A stretch of DNA of 64,000 nt from Solea solea (GCF_958295425.1 NC_081139.1:30268133-30332132); one strand, 5' to 3'; numbered from the stretch's first letter, positions 1-10,697 are shown. The notes: generated from the sequence alone by a model not told the origin. Program-made: numbers and translations.

Positions 1-4
1 GTAG

Positions 5-45
5 GCCAGGCCACATGTTTAGATAAGCTAACAGCATGGAGAGGT
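5..45 (+). other. Possible 5' leader exon of recombinase-like gene copy A
   Basis: The window opens with GTAG, a splice-acceptor end, followed by GCCAGGCCACA and an ATG at 36. The same segment recurs at 8358-8414 behind a clear pyrimidine-rich acceptor, where it ends at ATGG before a GTAGGC donor. Here the matching donor is changed, so the exon end is unclear. It marks the 5' part of copy A, whose promoter lies left of the window. How the leader joins the exon at 779 in frame could not be worked out. Confidence 0.35.
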
Positions 46-352
46 TTCCTCTGATTTCACCACAGAATAAACTGTAAAACACTAAAACAGTGTCAGAACA
101 AGTGACTGTTATAAATAGTTGTGATGTTTTTACATTAACACTTTGGATATTATATTACATTATGTACACTATTTAATCACAACATATACTGCCTGTGTCT
201 CTTAAAATGCAACACTGAAGAAAATCATTATTTGCGCAGGGGTTTTCTTTCCAAAATTAAAGTCACAGTATTTTGAACTTGGTTGGACTTCATTGGTGAA
301 GTGAACACAGGGCCTTCTACAAGCACTGTCTGCCGGCCATATAGCCCACTTA

Positions 353-450
353 TAATTATATTATTATAATAATGATAATAATAATAATACTATATTATTA
401 TTGTCATTATAACTGCTACTACTAATAATAATAATTATAATCTTCACAAT
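353..450. repeat. AT-rich simple repeat (ATT/ATA)
   Basis: Imperfect ATT/AATA tracts in the first intron-like stretch of copy A. Nothing gene-like was seen between about 50 and 720. Confidence 0.6.
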
Positions 451-778
451 AATGACTAAAAATATAATTTTTCGATTTTAATAAAATTAAATGTTTTTCT
501 AACAGACTGACAATAATGTCAATAGCAGTCATTAAAGTTGTGATTCCCTGTGCTTATACTGATAATAACTTAGGCGGCTTAAGATAAATATATTAATGAT
601 TAATTGAAAATCGATAGTTAATTATCCAAAGTTAGGAGAGCAGAATAATGGTGTGTCTGAGTTATTCTGCACTATAGAGATATAGAGTGTTTATTGTTAT
701 TGTGATTAATTGTTTCACTTCTAAACAGATGTCTTTAAGGTTTGAGCTGTTGAGTGAAAAACGTTACTCTCCCCCCAG

Positions 779-955
779 GTGGAAGTGTCCAATTTGATTG
801 ATTTATTCGACAGCTCTGATTCGGACAAGATGCAAAACACAGAGACTACGTTTGAACCAGTGAAGTCAGATTCCTCAGACAACCACCCATCAACACTATC
901 ATCCACTGAGGATGAGATGCCCCTGCCAGCGAGAGACCGCCACTCATCAAAGCAG
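779..955 (+). CDS. N-terminal exon, duplicate 1, of recombinase-like gene copy A
   Basis: This 177-nt exon is 59 codons with phase 0 at both ends. It starts directly after a polypyrimidine acceptor (TCTCCCCCCAG) and stops at a GTAGCA donor. The product begins V-E-V-S-N-L-I-D-L-F-D and ends in an acidic Ser-rich stretch (SSTEDE) and DRHSSKQ. The same acceptor plus VxVSNLxD start recurs at 1557 and 2504, so it is the first of three tandem exon copies, and being phase 0 it can be included or skipped without breaking the frame. The exon call rests on splice sites and repetition; no function is known. Confidence 0.6.
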
Positions 956-1312
956 GTAGCACTGACAATGCCAGACCTGCAACTAACGATTATTTTCATA
1001 ATAGGATTAATCTGTCCATTATTTTCTCGATTAATTGAGAATTGTTTGAGATTATTTATTATTTATTTATTTATTATATTTATTATTATTTGAGATTAAT
1101 TGAGAAATGATGATGTTGTCAAATGTCTTGTTTTGTCCACAAACCAAACTGATGCACTTTTAATGATTTATTTGTTATCCAGAGCAAAGGATTGATGAAA
1201 GCTTAGACTTAAATTTAAGATCAGAAATCTTGTTTTCATCATGAATAAAGCTTTGAAGCGATTAATCGATTATCAAAAGTTGTCAATTAATTTAGTAATT
1301 GATTACATTTCA

Positions 1313-1440
1313 TTACATGTCATTTAGCAGACGCTTTTATCCAAAGCGACTTACAATAAGTGCATTTAAACATTTGGGTACAAATAAGAGCTAGAGGTAA
1401 GTAAGAGCTTCAAGTAAACCAAACTATGAAGTGCTAGTCA
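1313..1440. repeat. Dispersed fish repeat in intron, copy 1
   Basis: Contains TTTAGCAGACGCTTTTATCC followed by AAAGCGACTTACAA, a short conserved block found in many teleost dispersed repeats. The same block with the same flanks is at 2265-2412, because the whole intron-exon unit was duplicated. Confidence 0.6.
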
Positions 1441-1556
1441 TAAGTGCGATATATATACATTTTTTTTTTGGATTAATAATCAATTGATGGTTTCACTTCT
1501 AAACAGATGTCTTTAAGGTTTGAGCTGTTGAGTGAAAAACTTTACTCTCCCCCCAG

Positions 1557-1856
1557 GTGAAAGTGTCCAATTTGATGGATTTATTTGACAACTCTGGTTG
1601 TGACAAAGGGCAAAACTCAGAGACTGAGGAATCTGACTTCACTGGTTCAAATGCAGACTACAACCCATCATCAACACCCTCATCCACTGAGGATGAGGCC
1701 CTGTCAAAGCACCAATCAAAGAAGAAAAATGTCAGAAGGGCCTTGGACAAGGCACCATCATCCACTGAGGATGAGATGCCCCTCGGATCTCAGGCTTCCA
1801 GCCTCAGTGTTCCTAAAAGACCACTGCCAGCAAGAGACCGCCACTCTTCAAAGCAG
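1557..1856 (+). CDS. N-terminal exon, duplicate 2, of recombinase-like gene copy A
   Basis: This 300-nt exon is 100 codons, phase 0 at both ends, preceded by the same CCCCCCAG acceptor and followed by GTAGCA. The product starts V-K-V-S-N-L-M-D-L-F-D and holds two SSTEDE acidic stretches separated by a Lys/Arg-rich segment (KKKNVRRALDK). That segment resembles the part of the 2504 exon just before its first zinc finger, so this copy looks like a shortened duplicate of the main exon start. Confidence 0.6.
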
Positions 1857-2264
1857 GTAGCACTGACAATGCCAGACCTGCAACTAACGATTATTTTCAT
1901 AATCGATGAATCTGTCTATTATTTTCTCAATTATTCAGGAAAATAATGGACAGCATAATCGATTATGCTGTCCATTATTTTCTCGATTCATCGTTTGGTC
2001 CATAAAATCGCAGAAAGCCTTAAAAAAATGTTGATCAGTGTTTGTCAAACCTGGAAATGATGATGTTGTCAAATGTCTTGTTTTGTCCACAAACCAAATT
2101 GATGCAATTTAAATGATTTTTTTGCTATCCAGAGCAAAGGAGTGATTAAAGCTTAAACTAAACTAATTAAATTTAAGATCAGAAATCTTGTTTTAATCAT
2201 CTATAAAGCTTTGAAGCGATTAATCGATTATCAAAAGTTGTCAATTAATTTAGTAATTGATTAC

Positions 2265-2412
2265 ATTACATTACATTACATGTCATTTAGCAGACGCTTT
2301 TATCCAAAGCGACTTACAATAAGTGCATTTAAACATTTGGGTACAAATAAGAGCTAGAAGTAAGTAAGAGCTTCAAGTAAACCAAACTATGAAGTGCTAG
2401 TCATAAGTGCGA
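2265..2412. repeat. Dispersed fish repeat in intron, copy 2
   Basis: Second copy of the TTTAGCAGACGCTTTTATCC block, with ACATT repeats at its left edge. It sits in the same place relative to the next exon as copy 1 does. Confidence 0.6.
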
Positions 2413-2503
2413 TGTATACATTTTTATTTTTTAATTGTTTCACTTCTAAACAGATGTCTTTAAGGTTTGAGCTGTTGAGTGAAAAACTTTACTCTCCCCC
2501 CAG

Positions 2504-4325
2504 GTGGAAGTGTCCAATTTGATGGATTCATTCGACCACTCTGACCACCCACCATCAACACAATCATCCACTGAGGATGAGGTCCTGGAATGTCCTTCTG
2601 AGAAATTAAAAAAAAGAAGTAAGAGACCACAAATAACAGTCAAAACGAGCAAGACAAAAAATGGCAGAAGAGCCTGGGACAAGGCACATTACTGTGTGTA
2701 TTGTGAAAAGGCTAATATGAAAATAGCAAGACATTTAGAAAGGAAACACAGTGAAGAAACTGATGTTGCCCATGCCTTCAGTTTCCCAGCACGGTCCAAG
2801 CAAAGGAGGATACTTCTAGAATCCCTTCGGAATAAGGGAAACTGGCAGCATAATGTGAAAGTTTTACAAGATGGCCAGGGGGAGATTGTAACATGGAAGC
2901 AGCCCCATAAAGGTGCATCTCCAAAGGACTTCCTTCCATGCCAAAATTGTTTTGCTATGTTCAAGCGCACTGAACTCTGGAGACACCGAAAGACTTGTAG
3001 AAATAGGAAAGAGGAGACAGTGCAGGGTAAAAGACGGGTACAAAAAGCTTCCTCACAACTCATTCCAATCAAGGACTCATCACAGGAAATTCAAAACATT
3101 ATTCATAGTATGATGCAAGATCATGTCACTTCACATATCAGGACCGACAAAATGATTTGTACATATGGAAATGCACTGTTTGCAAAAAAAGGCCGCGAAC
3201 AATCGCAACATCGATACATAGCGCAGAAAATGAGAGAACTGGGACGATTTGTGTTGGCTGCAAAGGAGATTGACAAATGTGTCTCCGGTCTCAAAGACTT
3301 ATGTGATCCCACCAAATTTCATCTGGCTATCAAAGCAGCAAGGAGTGTGTCAGATTACAACACAGAGAAGAGTGAATATGGAAAGCCATCAACAGCAGTT
3401 AAAATAGGATTTTCTTTAAAGGGAGCAACCGAGACATGGATTGGCCATTGTTTGATGAGTGGAGATGTTTTAACTGAGAAGAAAGCCAAAAAATTTAAAG
3501 AGCTACTTGATACCTCTTGGTCAAGTTATGTGTCGGCTAATGCTCATAGTACCATGGAACAACGAAGGTGGAACAAGGAAGACTGCATACCTTTGACAGA
3601 GGACATTGTTTGTCTTCAGAACCATTTGAGGAAACTCGAGAATGAAGCAAAGGCAGAATTGGGAAGACATGTGACCACCACAGCCTACAAAACCTTAAGC
3701 GAGTGTCTTCTTGCACAGATCATTGTTTTTAACAAGAAACGTGAAGGAGAAGCGTCGAGATTAACGTTAGAGACATATCTGAATGCGGACACTGGTGCTG
3801 TAAATAAGGACATTTTTGAAACCCTCTCACCAGTGGAGAAACAACTTAGCCGAAAACTTACCCGGATTGTGACCCGTGGAAAAAGAGGAAGAAAAGTGCC
3901 AATTCTCCTACTTGACTGCACTAAGTCATCCATTGATTTTATGATTAAAATGCGGAGTAAAGTTGGCATACTTCATGAAAACCCGTTCCTATTTGCTAGG
4001 ATTGGTACGATGACAAATATTCGAGGGTGTGACTGCCTCCGGAAATATGCACAAGAGTGTAAGGCAAGCAATCCAGAGCTCCTGCGGTCAACAAAGTTGA
4101 GAAAGCATGTGGCTACGTTATGTCAACTACTCCACCTTGACAATCAGGAACTGGAGCAAGTTGCCCGTTTTATGGGACATGACATAAGAGTCCACTGCGA
4201 TTACTATCGTCAGACAGACAAAACTTTTCAGGTGGCCAAAATCGGAAAGCTCCTTTTTGCGATGGAGCAGGGAGGACAGGCACTCAGAGGAAATAGTCTG
4301 ATGACTCTGGACTCTGTGGTTTTTG
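2504..4325 (+). CDS. Main exon: zinc-finger and tyrosine-recombinase-fold protein, copy A
   Basis: The exon starts at GTG right after CCCCCCAG and ends at a GTATGT donor at 4326; read through, it would stop at 4336. It encodes 607 codons plus one base (phase 1). Seen in the protein: acidic start (SSTEDE); a C2H2 motif C64-C67-H77-H82; a C2HC motif C146-C149-H161-C165; and a C-terminal half with the tyrosine-recombinase signature. That signature is R413 in KKREGEASRL, K460/K464 in RGKRGRKVP, R533 in KLRKHVATL, H559 in FMGHD and Y568 in CDYYR, nine residues after H559 as in phage and Crypton integrases. The usual His three before the second Arg is Thr530. Joined to 4891-4968, 5440-5550, 5908-6021, 6097-6168 and 6748-6971, it gives 806 codons and a stop. 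Whether it cuts DNA, binds it only, or is a domesticated mobile element is not known. Confidence 0.78.
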
Positions 4326-4461
4326 GTATGTTATGACATGACATGAACAATTAATCTTCAACTTAACTTCAATGTATAAAAATATGTGTATACATAAGTT
4401 GGTAATTTACACAAAATGTTTATATTTTTAAAAATATTATTTATTTATATAATTCTCTTGC

Positions 4462-4495
<34 letters not shown>
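4462..4495. repeat. (TA)n microsatellite
   Basis: AT dinucleotide run in the intron after the main recombinase-like exon. Confidence 0.8.
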
Positions 4496-4739
4496 GTGGA
4501 ATCAGATTTGACAGTAAACTCAAGCAAAACCTTCAATGTCAAACAAAATTCTAAATTTGAGAATAAATAAAACTTACTGAAGCAAAAAAATTAGAAATGC
4601 AAAACATAATTCACATAATTACATTAAAATTTTGAGTGCTAGTTATATTTTTTTGCTTCAGCAAGTTTAATTCTTTCTTAAATTCCGACGTCAGTATGAC
4701 ATATAAGTTTTACTTGATTTTATTGGTACAAATCTGATT

Positions 4740-4741
<2 letters not shown>

Positions 4742-4799
<58 letters not shown>
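4742..4799. repeat. (TA)n microsatellite
   Basis: Long uninterrupted TA run of about 58 bases in the same intron. Confidence 0.9.
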
Positions 4800-4806
<7 letters not shown>

Positions 4807-4890
4807 CCTGTTAAGTGGTAAGTGGGCAAGAAAGTATAGTCATTGTAAATGGGGAGTGGACTGGACTTAATGTGGATATCCGTTCAATAG

Positions 4891-4968
4891 ATGGAACCTC
4901 TACAAATGCTCCTAAAAGACATGGTGATCAGGAGAGTGGTGGGGATGATGATGATGACGTTGATGTGG
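4891..4968 (+). CDS. Acidic linker exon 1, recombinase-like gene copy A
   Basis: Preceded by TTCAATAG and followed by the donor GTAAGT. Its 78 nt enter and leave in phase 1, so it extends the frame left open at 4325. It begins with Asp and ends in a Gly/Asp run (GGDDDDDVDV). Copy B has a matching exon at 10401-10505 with the same acceptor context and the same GATGTGG-GTAAGTCCTG donor end. Confidence 0.65.
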
Positions 4969-5439
4969 GTAAGTCCTGATATTGTGACCATTAGACAGAA
5001 TCACATTACACCAGGTGTTTCTGATGTAAAAGGATAGGACAGGTTTTTAGGTTTTAGCAGTAAAAATGTGTTTCATCAGGACACAAGAATAAAGAGAAGA
5101 ATAGATTTTGTGTAAGAAGGCTTTTCCAGCTAAGTTTATCTCAAATCACACTGTACACACTTAACTATAACCTAGTGTAACAGAATGACCAACACATACA
5201 TGCAATTATTTACTTAATACTGGGGCTGGAGCATCAAGAAGGAAGGCATCATCACTTACCCTATTGCATTTCAATAGGGTAAGTACCTTATGCTCGAACT
5301 GTAAAAGTGCTCTTTACACCAAGCTTGAATCTAGAATGAAAATAAAATCCACATATCTAGCCAGTTAAACACAAAACATTTTAAAGCATGTTTAACATAC
5401 ATGAAGATATGTTTGTAGTAACATATGTTGTCCCCTCAG

Positions 5440-5550
5440 ATGATGATCTGCCATGCACATCCACCACAAACCCACCTGCTCACAGCCGCAAAAGAGTCGG
5501 AACTAATTACAGACGTGATGGCGGTGATGATCCTGACATTGTGGACAAAA
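5440..5550 (+). CDS. Acidic linker exon 2, recombinase-like gene copy A
   Basis: Acceptor TCCCCTCAG, donor GTAAGA; 111 nt, phase 1 in and out. It encodes DDDLPCTST, a basic Arg/Lys segment, then DGGDDPDIVDK. The mix of acidic and basic residues is typical of a disordered linker. Confidence 0.65.
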
Positions 5551-5689
5551 GTAAGAAGAAATGCAAATGTTTTATTTTCTTAAAGAAAGCATAATGATTG
5601 TCTAAGTAGGATGTGAGACTTGTAAACCTATGTTTAACAGCCTTAACGGCCACTCACTTTCCCTGATAATACTCTATATTAGAGTGTAA

Positions 5690-5896
5690 TTTTATCTTTT
5701 TTACTTTTTATCTTTTGGTAACTTGTCTTACTATTGTATTGTATTGTATTGTATTTTTATTTTATCTTATTTTTATTTTTATTCTATATTTTTATTCTTA
5801 TTTTTACTTTTATTCTATTCTCACCTTTCTTAACTGAGCTGTTGTGAATGTGTGTTTCCCCCCTGGGGGAGGAATAAAGTCATTCAATTCAATGTA
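5690..5896 (+). mobile_element. 3' end of a non-LTR retrotransposon in an intron
   Basis: T-rich repeats (ATTGT, TTTTA) lead into GTTTCCCCCCTGGGGGAGGA, then AATAAAG and a CATTCAATTCAAT tail. The form (C-run/G-run hairpin, then AATAAAG, then a short tandem tail) is that of fish L2/CR1-like LINE 3' ends. Only the tail is present. Confidence 0.5.
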
Positions 5897-5907
5897 TCTT
5901 TTGTTAG

Positions 5908-6021
5908 ATGGAAATGACATGACAAAACCCAAGAGGGTCAAGAAGCCTGCAGATGACGATGATGATGATGATGATGGGTGTGATGTTGATGTTGATGTTG
6001 AAGAATGTGATGAAGATGGAG
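5908..6021 (+). CDS. Acidic linker exon 3, recombinase-like gene copy A
   Basis: Acceptor TTTTGTTAG, donor GTGAGT; 114 nt, phase 1 in and out. It encodes a Lys-rich start (KPKRVKKP, a possible nuclear-localisation signal) followed by an eight-residue Asp run and a Val/Asp/Glu-rich end. Confidence 0.65.
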
Positions 6022-6096
6022 GTGAGTCCAGATAATATACCTAAGTGTTCTGAACATGAACCTTCAACTCTTTCAATTAACTAATATGTTTCTCAG

Positions 6097-6168
6097 ACGG
6101 AGAAGAGCAACACATCACATCAACAATATCAGCTGTCAAGCAACGTCAGAAACATGATGATGATGATG
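6097..6168 (+). CDS. Acidic linker exon 4, recombinase-like gene copy A
   Basis: Acceptor TTTCTCAG, donor GTATGT; 72 nt, phase 1 in and out. It encodes DGEEQHITS... and ends HDDDD. A degenerate match (GATGATGGTATGT) survives in copy B near 10070-10085. Confidence 0.6.
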
Positions 6169-6747
6169 GTATGTCTCATTTTTTTTAACAAGCTAAAGAA
6201 TATCTGGACGTTCTCAGAAGACTCTGAAGGAGACACTAGTTATCCAAAAGTCATTAAATCAGTACAAACTGGACTTTGAAACAGAGCCAGTTACATTAAT
6301 ACATTATACATTAAATCTACCCCCTGCTCTGTCCCCCCTGACAAAACCAGAGTACGCTATCACAGGGTTTTTAAAGGAAAATGGGCTATATCGATGAGCA
6401 AATAACACGCAACAGGCTGATATTCATTTCTGTACTTCACTTGCAAACTGTGCATGGGACTGAGACTTGAATTGAAGTCAATTAGATAATATTCCCCCAA
6501 ATTATTTCAAAGAAAATAGGGTTACTTTCTTACTCACAAACTCAACAATTAAGTTGCAGTTTTTCTTTAAAGGACTTGCCAGATCATAGAATCTTTATAT
6601 TTTGTTCTTAAACTCTTTATCATTATATCCAACATTTGTAAGAAAACACTCAACTCAATTGAAATAGTTTATTTATTTATTTTGTGAGTTGTGTTCTATA
6701 AAGTATTAGTTATCCATTCTATATTCTGATCTATTTTTGATTTCTAG

Positions 6748-6971
6748 ATGCTCCACAAGTGTCCAGAAAGAGACCCTGGACTGCTGAGGAGAGGACTGTG
6801 GTGCTTCGAAGGATGGGAAAGTTTGTTGCTCTAAGGAAGGTACCAGGGAAGAATGACTGTCAGATGTGCATCTGTAAAGAGTCTCCGGTCCTCAACAAAA
6901 GAACATGGAAAGAGGTAAAATACTACGTCCATAATGAAATTGCCAAAGTAAAGAAAAAGCTTGCCTTTTAA
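6748..6971 (+). CDS. C-terminal Myb/SANT-like exon, recombinase-like gene copy A
   Basis: Follows the acceptor GATTTCTAG and runs in phase 1 to a stop at 6969-6971. The 75-codon segment has a Trp-led start (RPWTAEERTVVLRRM), a CxxC pair (CQMC) in the middle, and a second Trp (RTWKEVKYYV). The pattern is of a Myb/SANT-like helical DNA- or chromatin-binding domain. Copy B keeps the same domain at 12213-12430 with roughly 60% identity by eye, including both Trp residues and CxxC, which suggests selection on this part. The domain call is by pattern only. Confidence 0.7.
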
Positions 6972-7433
6972 AGGCATGGCAATTGCTGTTTCTGTTCCTT
7001 TCTGTGCTAGATTTACATGTTCACAGACAGTGTCTTTGTTTTTTGCTGTTGCTCATCAGAAGTGACAGTCTGTTTCTATTGTTGTCACCCACAATTTTGA
7101 ATTAAATTCAGTTTTTTTCTTTTCATATTTGCAACTGCAACTGTTGCTAGTCAGAAGTGACGACTAAAAAATAAAAGTACAGTGTATACAAATGTTTTAA
7201 AACAGTTTTAAAACTGACCTGCAGTTTATGGAGTCCAGTCTGACGGTGGTGTCAGTTTACTCACTCTCGAGGTCCAATCCCTCTTTATTTTATTTTATTT
7301 TTAAATGGACATAAAGCTGCTGCACAACTATCTTTTATGTAAAATAACTGAATCTGACAGGAAAACAAAATCAGAAGGCCAAGTGTGTGATGGCATTTTA
7401 TTTTATACTGATTTGTTTTATTTTATATTTTGC

Positions 7434-7439
7434 AATAAA
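7434..7439 (+). terminator. Polyadenylation signal AATAAA, copy A
   Basis: Lies 463 bases after the stop codon. The following sequence (TTGCATGTGGGGCTT and GACCAGCATG) is also found after the matching signal in copy B at 12506, so the 3' ends of both copies are homologous. Confidence 0.6.
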
Positions 7440-7751
7440 ATTGCATGTGGGGCTTTTCTGTTCCAAATATAAGTCAGGCTGAATGTCCTTCTTTGACCAG
7501 CATGTCATGACACCTTTTCAGATTTACCTTTTCATGAATATTTAATAATCAAATATCAAAGATTCAACTTATTTAATTTATTACATGACTGAAGACGCTT
7601 TAGGTCTGGACCTAAAACTCAGTGCTGTGTTGTCAGAACATCACCTGTGCTCTCTCATGTCTGCTCTGTGACTCAGTGCAGTAATGTTTCTGCTTGGCTC
7701 TGAAGTCTGTTTCTGGTTTAGTATAAATAAATAAGCAAAGTATTATATTCA

Positions 7752-7885
7752 GATATATATATATATGAATATATATATATATACATACATATGTGTGTAT
7801 ATATATATGTGTGTGTGTATATATATATATATATATACATATATGTGTGTGTATATACATATATACATATATATGTATACATAAA
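7752..7885. repeat. TA/TG microsatellite
   Basis: Mixed TATATA, TGTGTG and TACATA tracts between the two gene copies. Open frames here are only translated repeat. Confidence 0.85.
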
Positions 7886-8124
7886 CATTCATTACATTAA
7901 ACAAATAAATAATCAATAAATGTTTAGGTCTCATTTTAAATTAAGATAATTTTATCTAGTTCAAGCATTGGGAACATTTTATTAATACTTTTTAATAATT
8001 AATAAAAAATGTAATATAATACTTGAGAAAAATGGAGAAAATACTTTCAGCTAACTTTCTCTCACTGAACAGAAGTCAGCAAGTCTGCTTTGCTCCCCTC
8101 CCCCCACCACATTAATGGCCCATT

Positions 8125-8180
8125 AACAATTATCCAATCAGAGCGCAGGGTGGGAAACTCGGGTCAGATCACAGTCCTGC
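8125..8180 (+). promoter_or_regulatory. Promoter-like region of copy B (CCAAT box)
   Basis: TTATCCAATCAGAGCG at about 8129 is a good NF-Y-type CCAAT box. No TATA box is visible. It lies just before the first candidate exon of copy B. Confidence 0.45.
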
Positions 8181-8274
8181 TGCACCTGCACTGCTCATGG
8201 AAAGGGTCAGACAGAGGATCGCTCATCTGTGGATTCACCACTTCAGCTGTGGCTGTTCTCCATTAGAAGCACAT
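8181..8274 (+). other. Candidate first exon of copy B (5' end approximate)
   Basis: The segment ends ACAT before a strong GTAAGT donor at 8275. It holds an ATG at 8197 whose frame stays open across the donor, so it may be leader or coding. A second exon follows at 8358. Confidence 0.4.
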
Positions 8275-8357
8275 GTAAGTTATTTTCACCTTTCTGACAG
8301 TTTGTTAGCATGCACTGGCTGTTTTTTGTTTTATTTTTTTATGTCTTTCTCTTGTAG

Positions 8358-8414
8358 GCCAGGCCACACTTTTAGCTAACACAGCTAACACAGCTAACAC
8401 AGCTAACAGCATGG
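8358..8414 (+). other. Candidate second exon of copy B
   Basis: Follows CTTTCTCTTGTAG and ends ATGG before GTAGGC. AGCTAACAC is repeated three times inside. The window start (5-45) is its counterpart in copy A. The ATG at 8411 sits at the exon end, which would give a start codon split from the rest of the protein. Confidence 0.4.
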
Positions 8415-9432
8415 GTAGGCTTCCTCAGATTTAACTGCAGAATAAACTGTAAAATACTGAAAGTGTCAGAACAAGTTTTTTTTTTTTTTTACCACAAATA
8501 AATTATGCTTTTTAATATTTTAAATATTATATTTACATTGTATACATTATTCAGTCACAACAAAGACTGTCTGTGGCTCTAAAAATGCAACACTGAATTA
8601 AATCATCGTGATCGTTTTGCTCTGTTTTTTTCTCCAAAATTACTGTCAGAGTTTAGAGTATTTTGAACTGGGCTTCTTGGGTGAAGTGAACATGTTATGT
8701 CCCCTACTGTGAAAAGTGATACATTTGTTATATCTTTTAGAGTGTATTACTAATATAGTGTTTGTATTTTAGAGTTTATTACCATGATGCTGGTCTTGAT
8801 GGTGTGAGTGAATTATTCATTCATTGAAGAAATCTCACAGAGAAGTTTAAACATTAATAATGAACCATTTTATTACTTATATTAATGATGTAAATTGTCA
8901 TAATTTAGGTTGAGTGATCTGCTGTTTTGTGATTATTTTGTGTGTGGCATTACAATGACAGGAGTAGCTGTAGGAGGTAGGAGAGCAGAAAAATGATGTT
9001 CTGTTCTCCAGTTGTTTTGCACCACAGAGATGCTAGAGTGTTTATTGTTATCCCCGATGAGCTAAACTAACTTAGCATTGGTGAAACTTTAGCTTAGCTA
9101 GTAATCACAGCAACTCCAACTGTAGTTCAGAGTTTCACTATTTGTGACTCATCATGGAATTAACATAACATAAATTTACAGCAGTAATAACAGTAAAGGA
9201 AATGTTAATATTTAAATTGAGTACCAAATTATTTCTCATAGACCACACTAATATAATAGTGATGTCAACAAACAAAGCCAAAACATTTTAATATCAGTTT
9301 ATTCACTCTTAGATTTAGTGGCTTGACTGTCATCATTGCTTTGAAATATCACTATATGGGCATTTTAAGATGTCAGCAAAGTCGAATTACATGACTCACC
9401 ACATAACCCTGTTTTTCTGCACTGCTAAACAG

Positions 9433-9525
9433 GCCTCCGAGACTGAGATGTATAATACAATGGACCACCCTGGATCCAGAGACCACCACTCACCTGAACG
9501 GGATGTGCCCCATGAAGTGTTCGAG
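9433..9525 (+). pseudogene. Coding exon of copy B, N-terminal type
   Basis: Acceptor CTGCTAAACAG, donor GTAAGA, 93 nt. It encodes a short segment with DHHSPERDVP, loosely like the end of the copy A N-terminal exons (DRHSSKQ). It leaves in phase 0 while the next recognisable exon (10401) is entered in phase 1, so an intermediate exon is missing or lost. Further remnants of the copy A exon pattern are at about 9640-9720. It is marked as a pseudogene because the recombinase exon is absent and the phases do not join. Confidence 0.4.
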
Positions 9526-10400
9526 GTAAGAAAGCCTTATAAATTATTTTTGACAGTGATTTCTTATTCATACTAACCTTGTAATCATTGCTTTAAGACA
9601 TAATTACAAATCCTGTATGACATGTTTTCATTGACATCATTCAACTACCACCACTCTTCAAAGCCACCTTACATTGATCATGAGATGCCCCTGTCAGAGA
9701 CAGCCTGCTGCTCACCACCATTATCAAGTATGTATGAGTATGAGGTCCAAGAAGCACCAAGCAACCACACATAGGTCATGCCATCATTTTGAGCAACTGA
9801 AAGAATGATATCGGAAAGACACCAGAAATTACAGTTAAAAACAAGCAAGAAAAAAATGGCAAATTATCTCATAAGATTAATATTTCTTTACTAACAAAGT
9901 GGCAACCAATCATGACTGAATCTGAATCTGAAGCATTAAGATTTCATGTTTTGTTCAGTGCCATGTTGACATTTTGTAACCATAAGTTGGAGGCGGGGCC
10001 ACACAGTTGAGAAAGTGGGCAATATCTTTCCAAATATGAGAAACTCTCTCTGAAAGTGAATCATGGTGACGATGATGGTATGTTTAATCTTAAAGGAGAC
10101 ACTAGTTATCTAAAAGTCATGAAATCAGTACAAACTGGACTTGTAGATTTCTTTCAGACAGTTACTGGTCTTTGAAACAGGAAGCTCATTTCAGACAGTT
10201 ATTTATTCATAAACTCTGACCAAACCGTTAATGATTAAAAACGAATGAACATTCCTCATTCTCAAATTCTGACATTGACATTGAAGTTTTAATTAATTTG
10301 ACACAAGTCTGATTCCGTACATACATATATTGTACATATATGAAGCTATATTCATTATTTATTGTGGGACTGGACTTAATGTGAATATCTTGTTTAATAG

Positions 10401-10505
10401 ATGAAGATCTGCCCTGTCCAACTCCAAATTCTCCTATGCGGCGCAGGAGGAGACCTGCGTGCAAACAACGCAATGATCAGGAGAATGATGATGTTGGTGA
10501 TGTGG
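10401..10505 (+). CDS. Acidic linker exon of copy B
   Basis: Acceptor TTTAATAG, donor GTAAGT; 105 nt, phase 1 in and out. It begins DEDLPCP and has a basic Arg-rich middle (RRRRPACKQR) and an acidic end (DDVGDV). It combines features of copy A linker exons 1 and 2 and keeps the frame, although the large exon is gone. Confidence 0.5.
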
Positions 10506-10697
10506 GTAAGTCCTGGTTTTATATATGACAGAAACACCTGGTGTAATGTGCTTTTTTCTGTATGAGGTAAAAGGACAGGAATAGACTTTAGCAGTAAAAT
10601 GTGTCTCATCAGGACACGAAATATTCTGTGTCAGAAAAGCTTCACATTCCAGCTGTCAGTCTGAAATAACAATAAATTACTATTAGACACAATCATC

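Noticed and set aside
2689..3072. Minus-strand open frame opposite the recombinase-like exon
   Set aside because: Shadow of a strongly supported plus-strand exon; no motifs or splice signals of its own.
8197..8379. 60-codon plus-strand frame as a separate small gene
   Set aside because: It runs across a strong GTAAGT donor at 8275 and a CTTGTAG acceptor at 8351-8357, so it is better read as exon plus intron of copy B.
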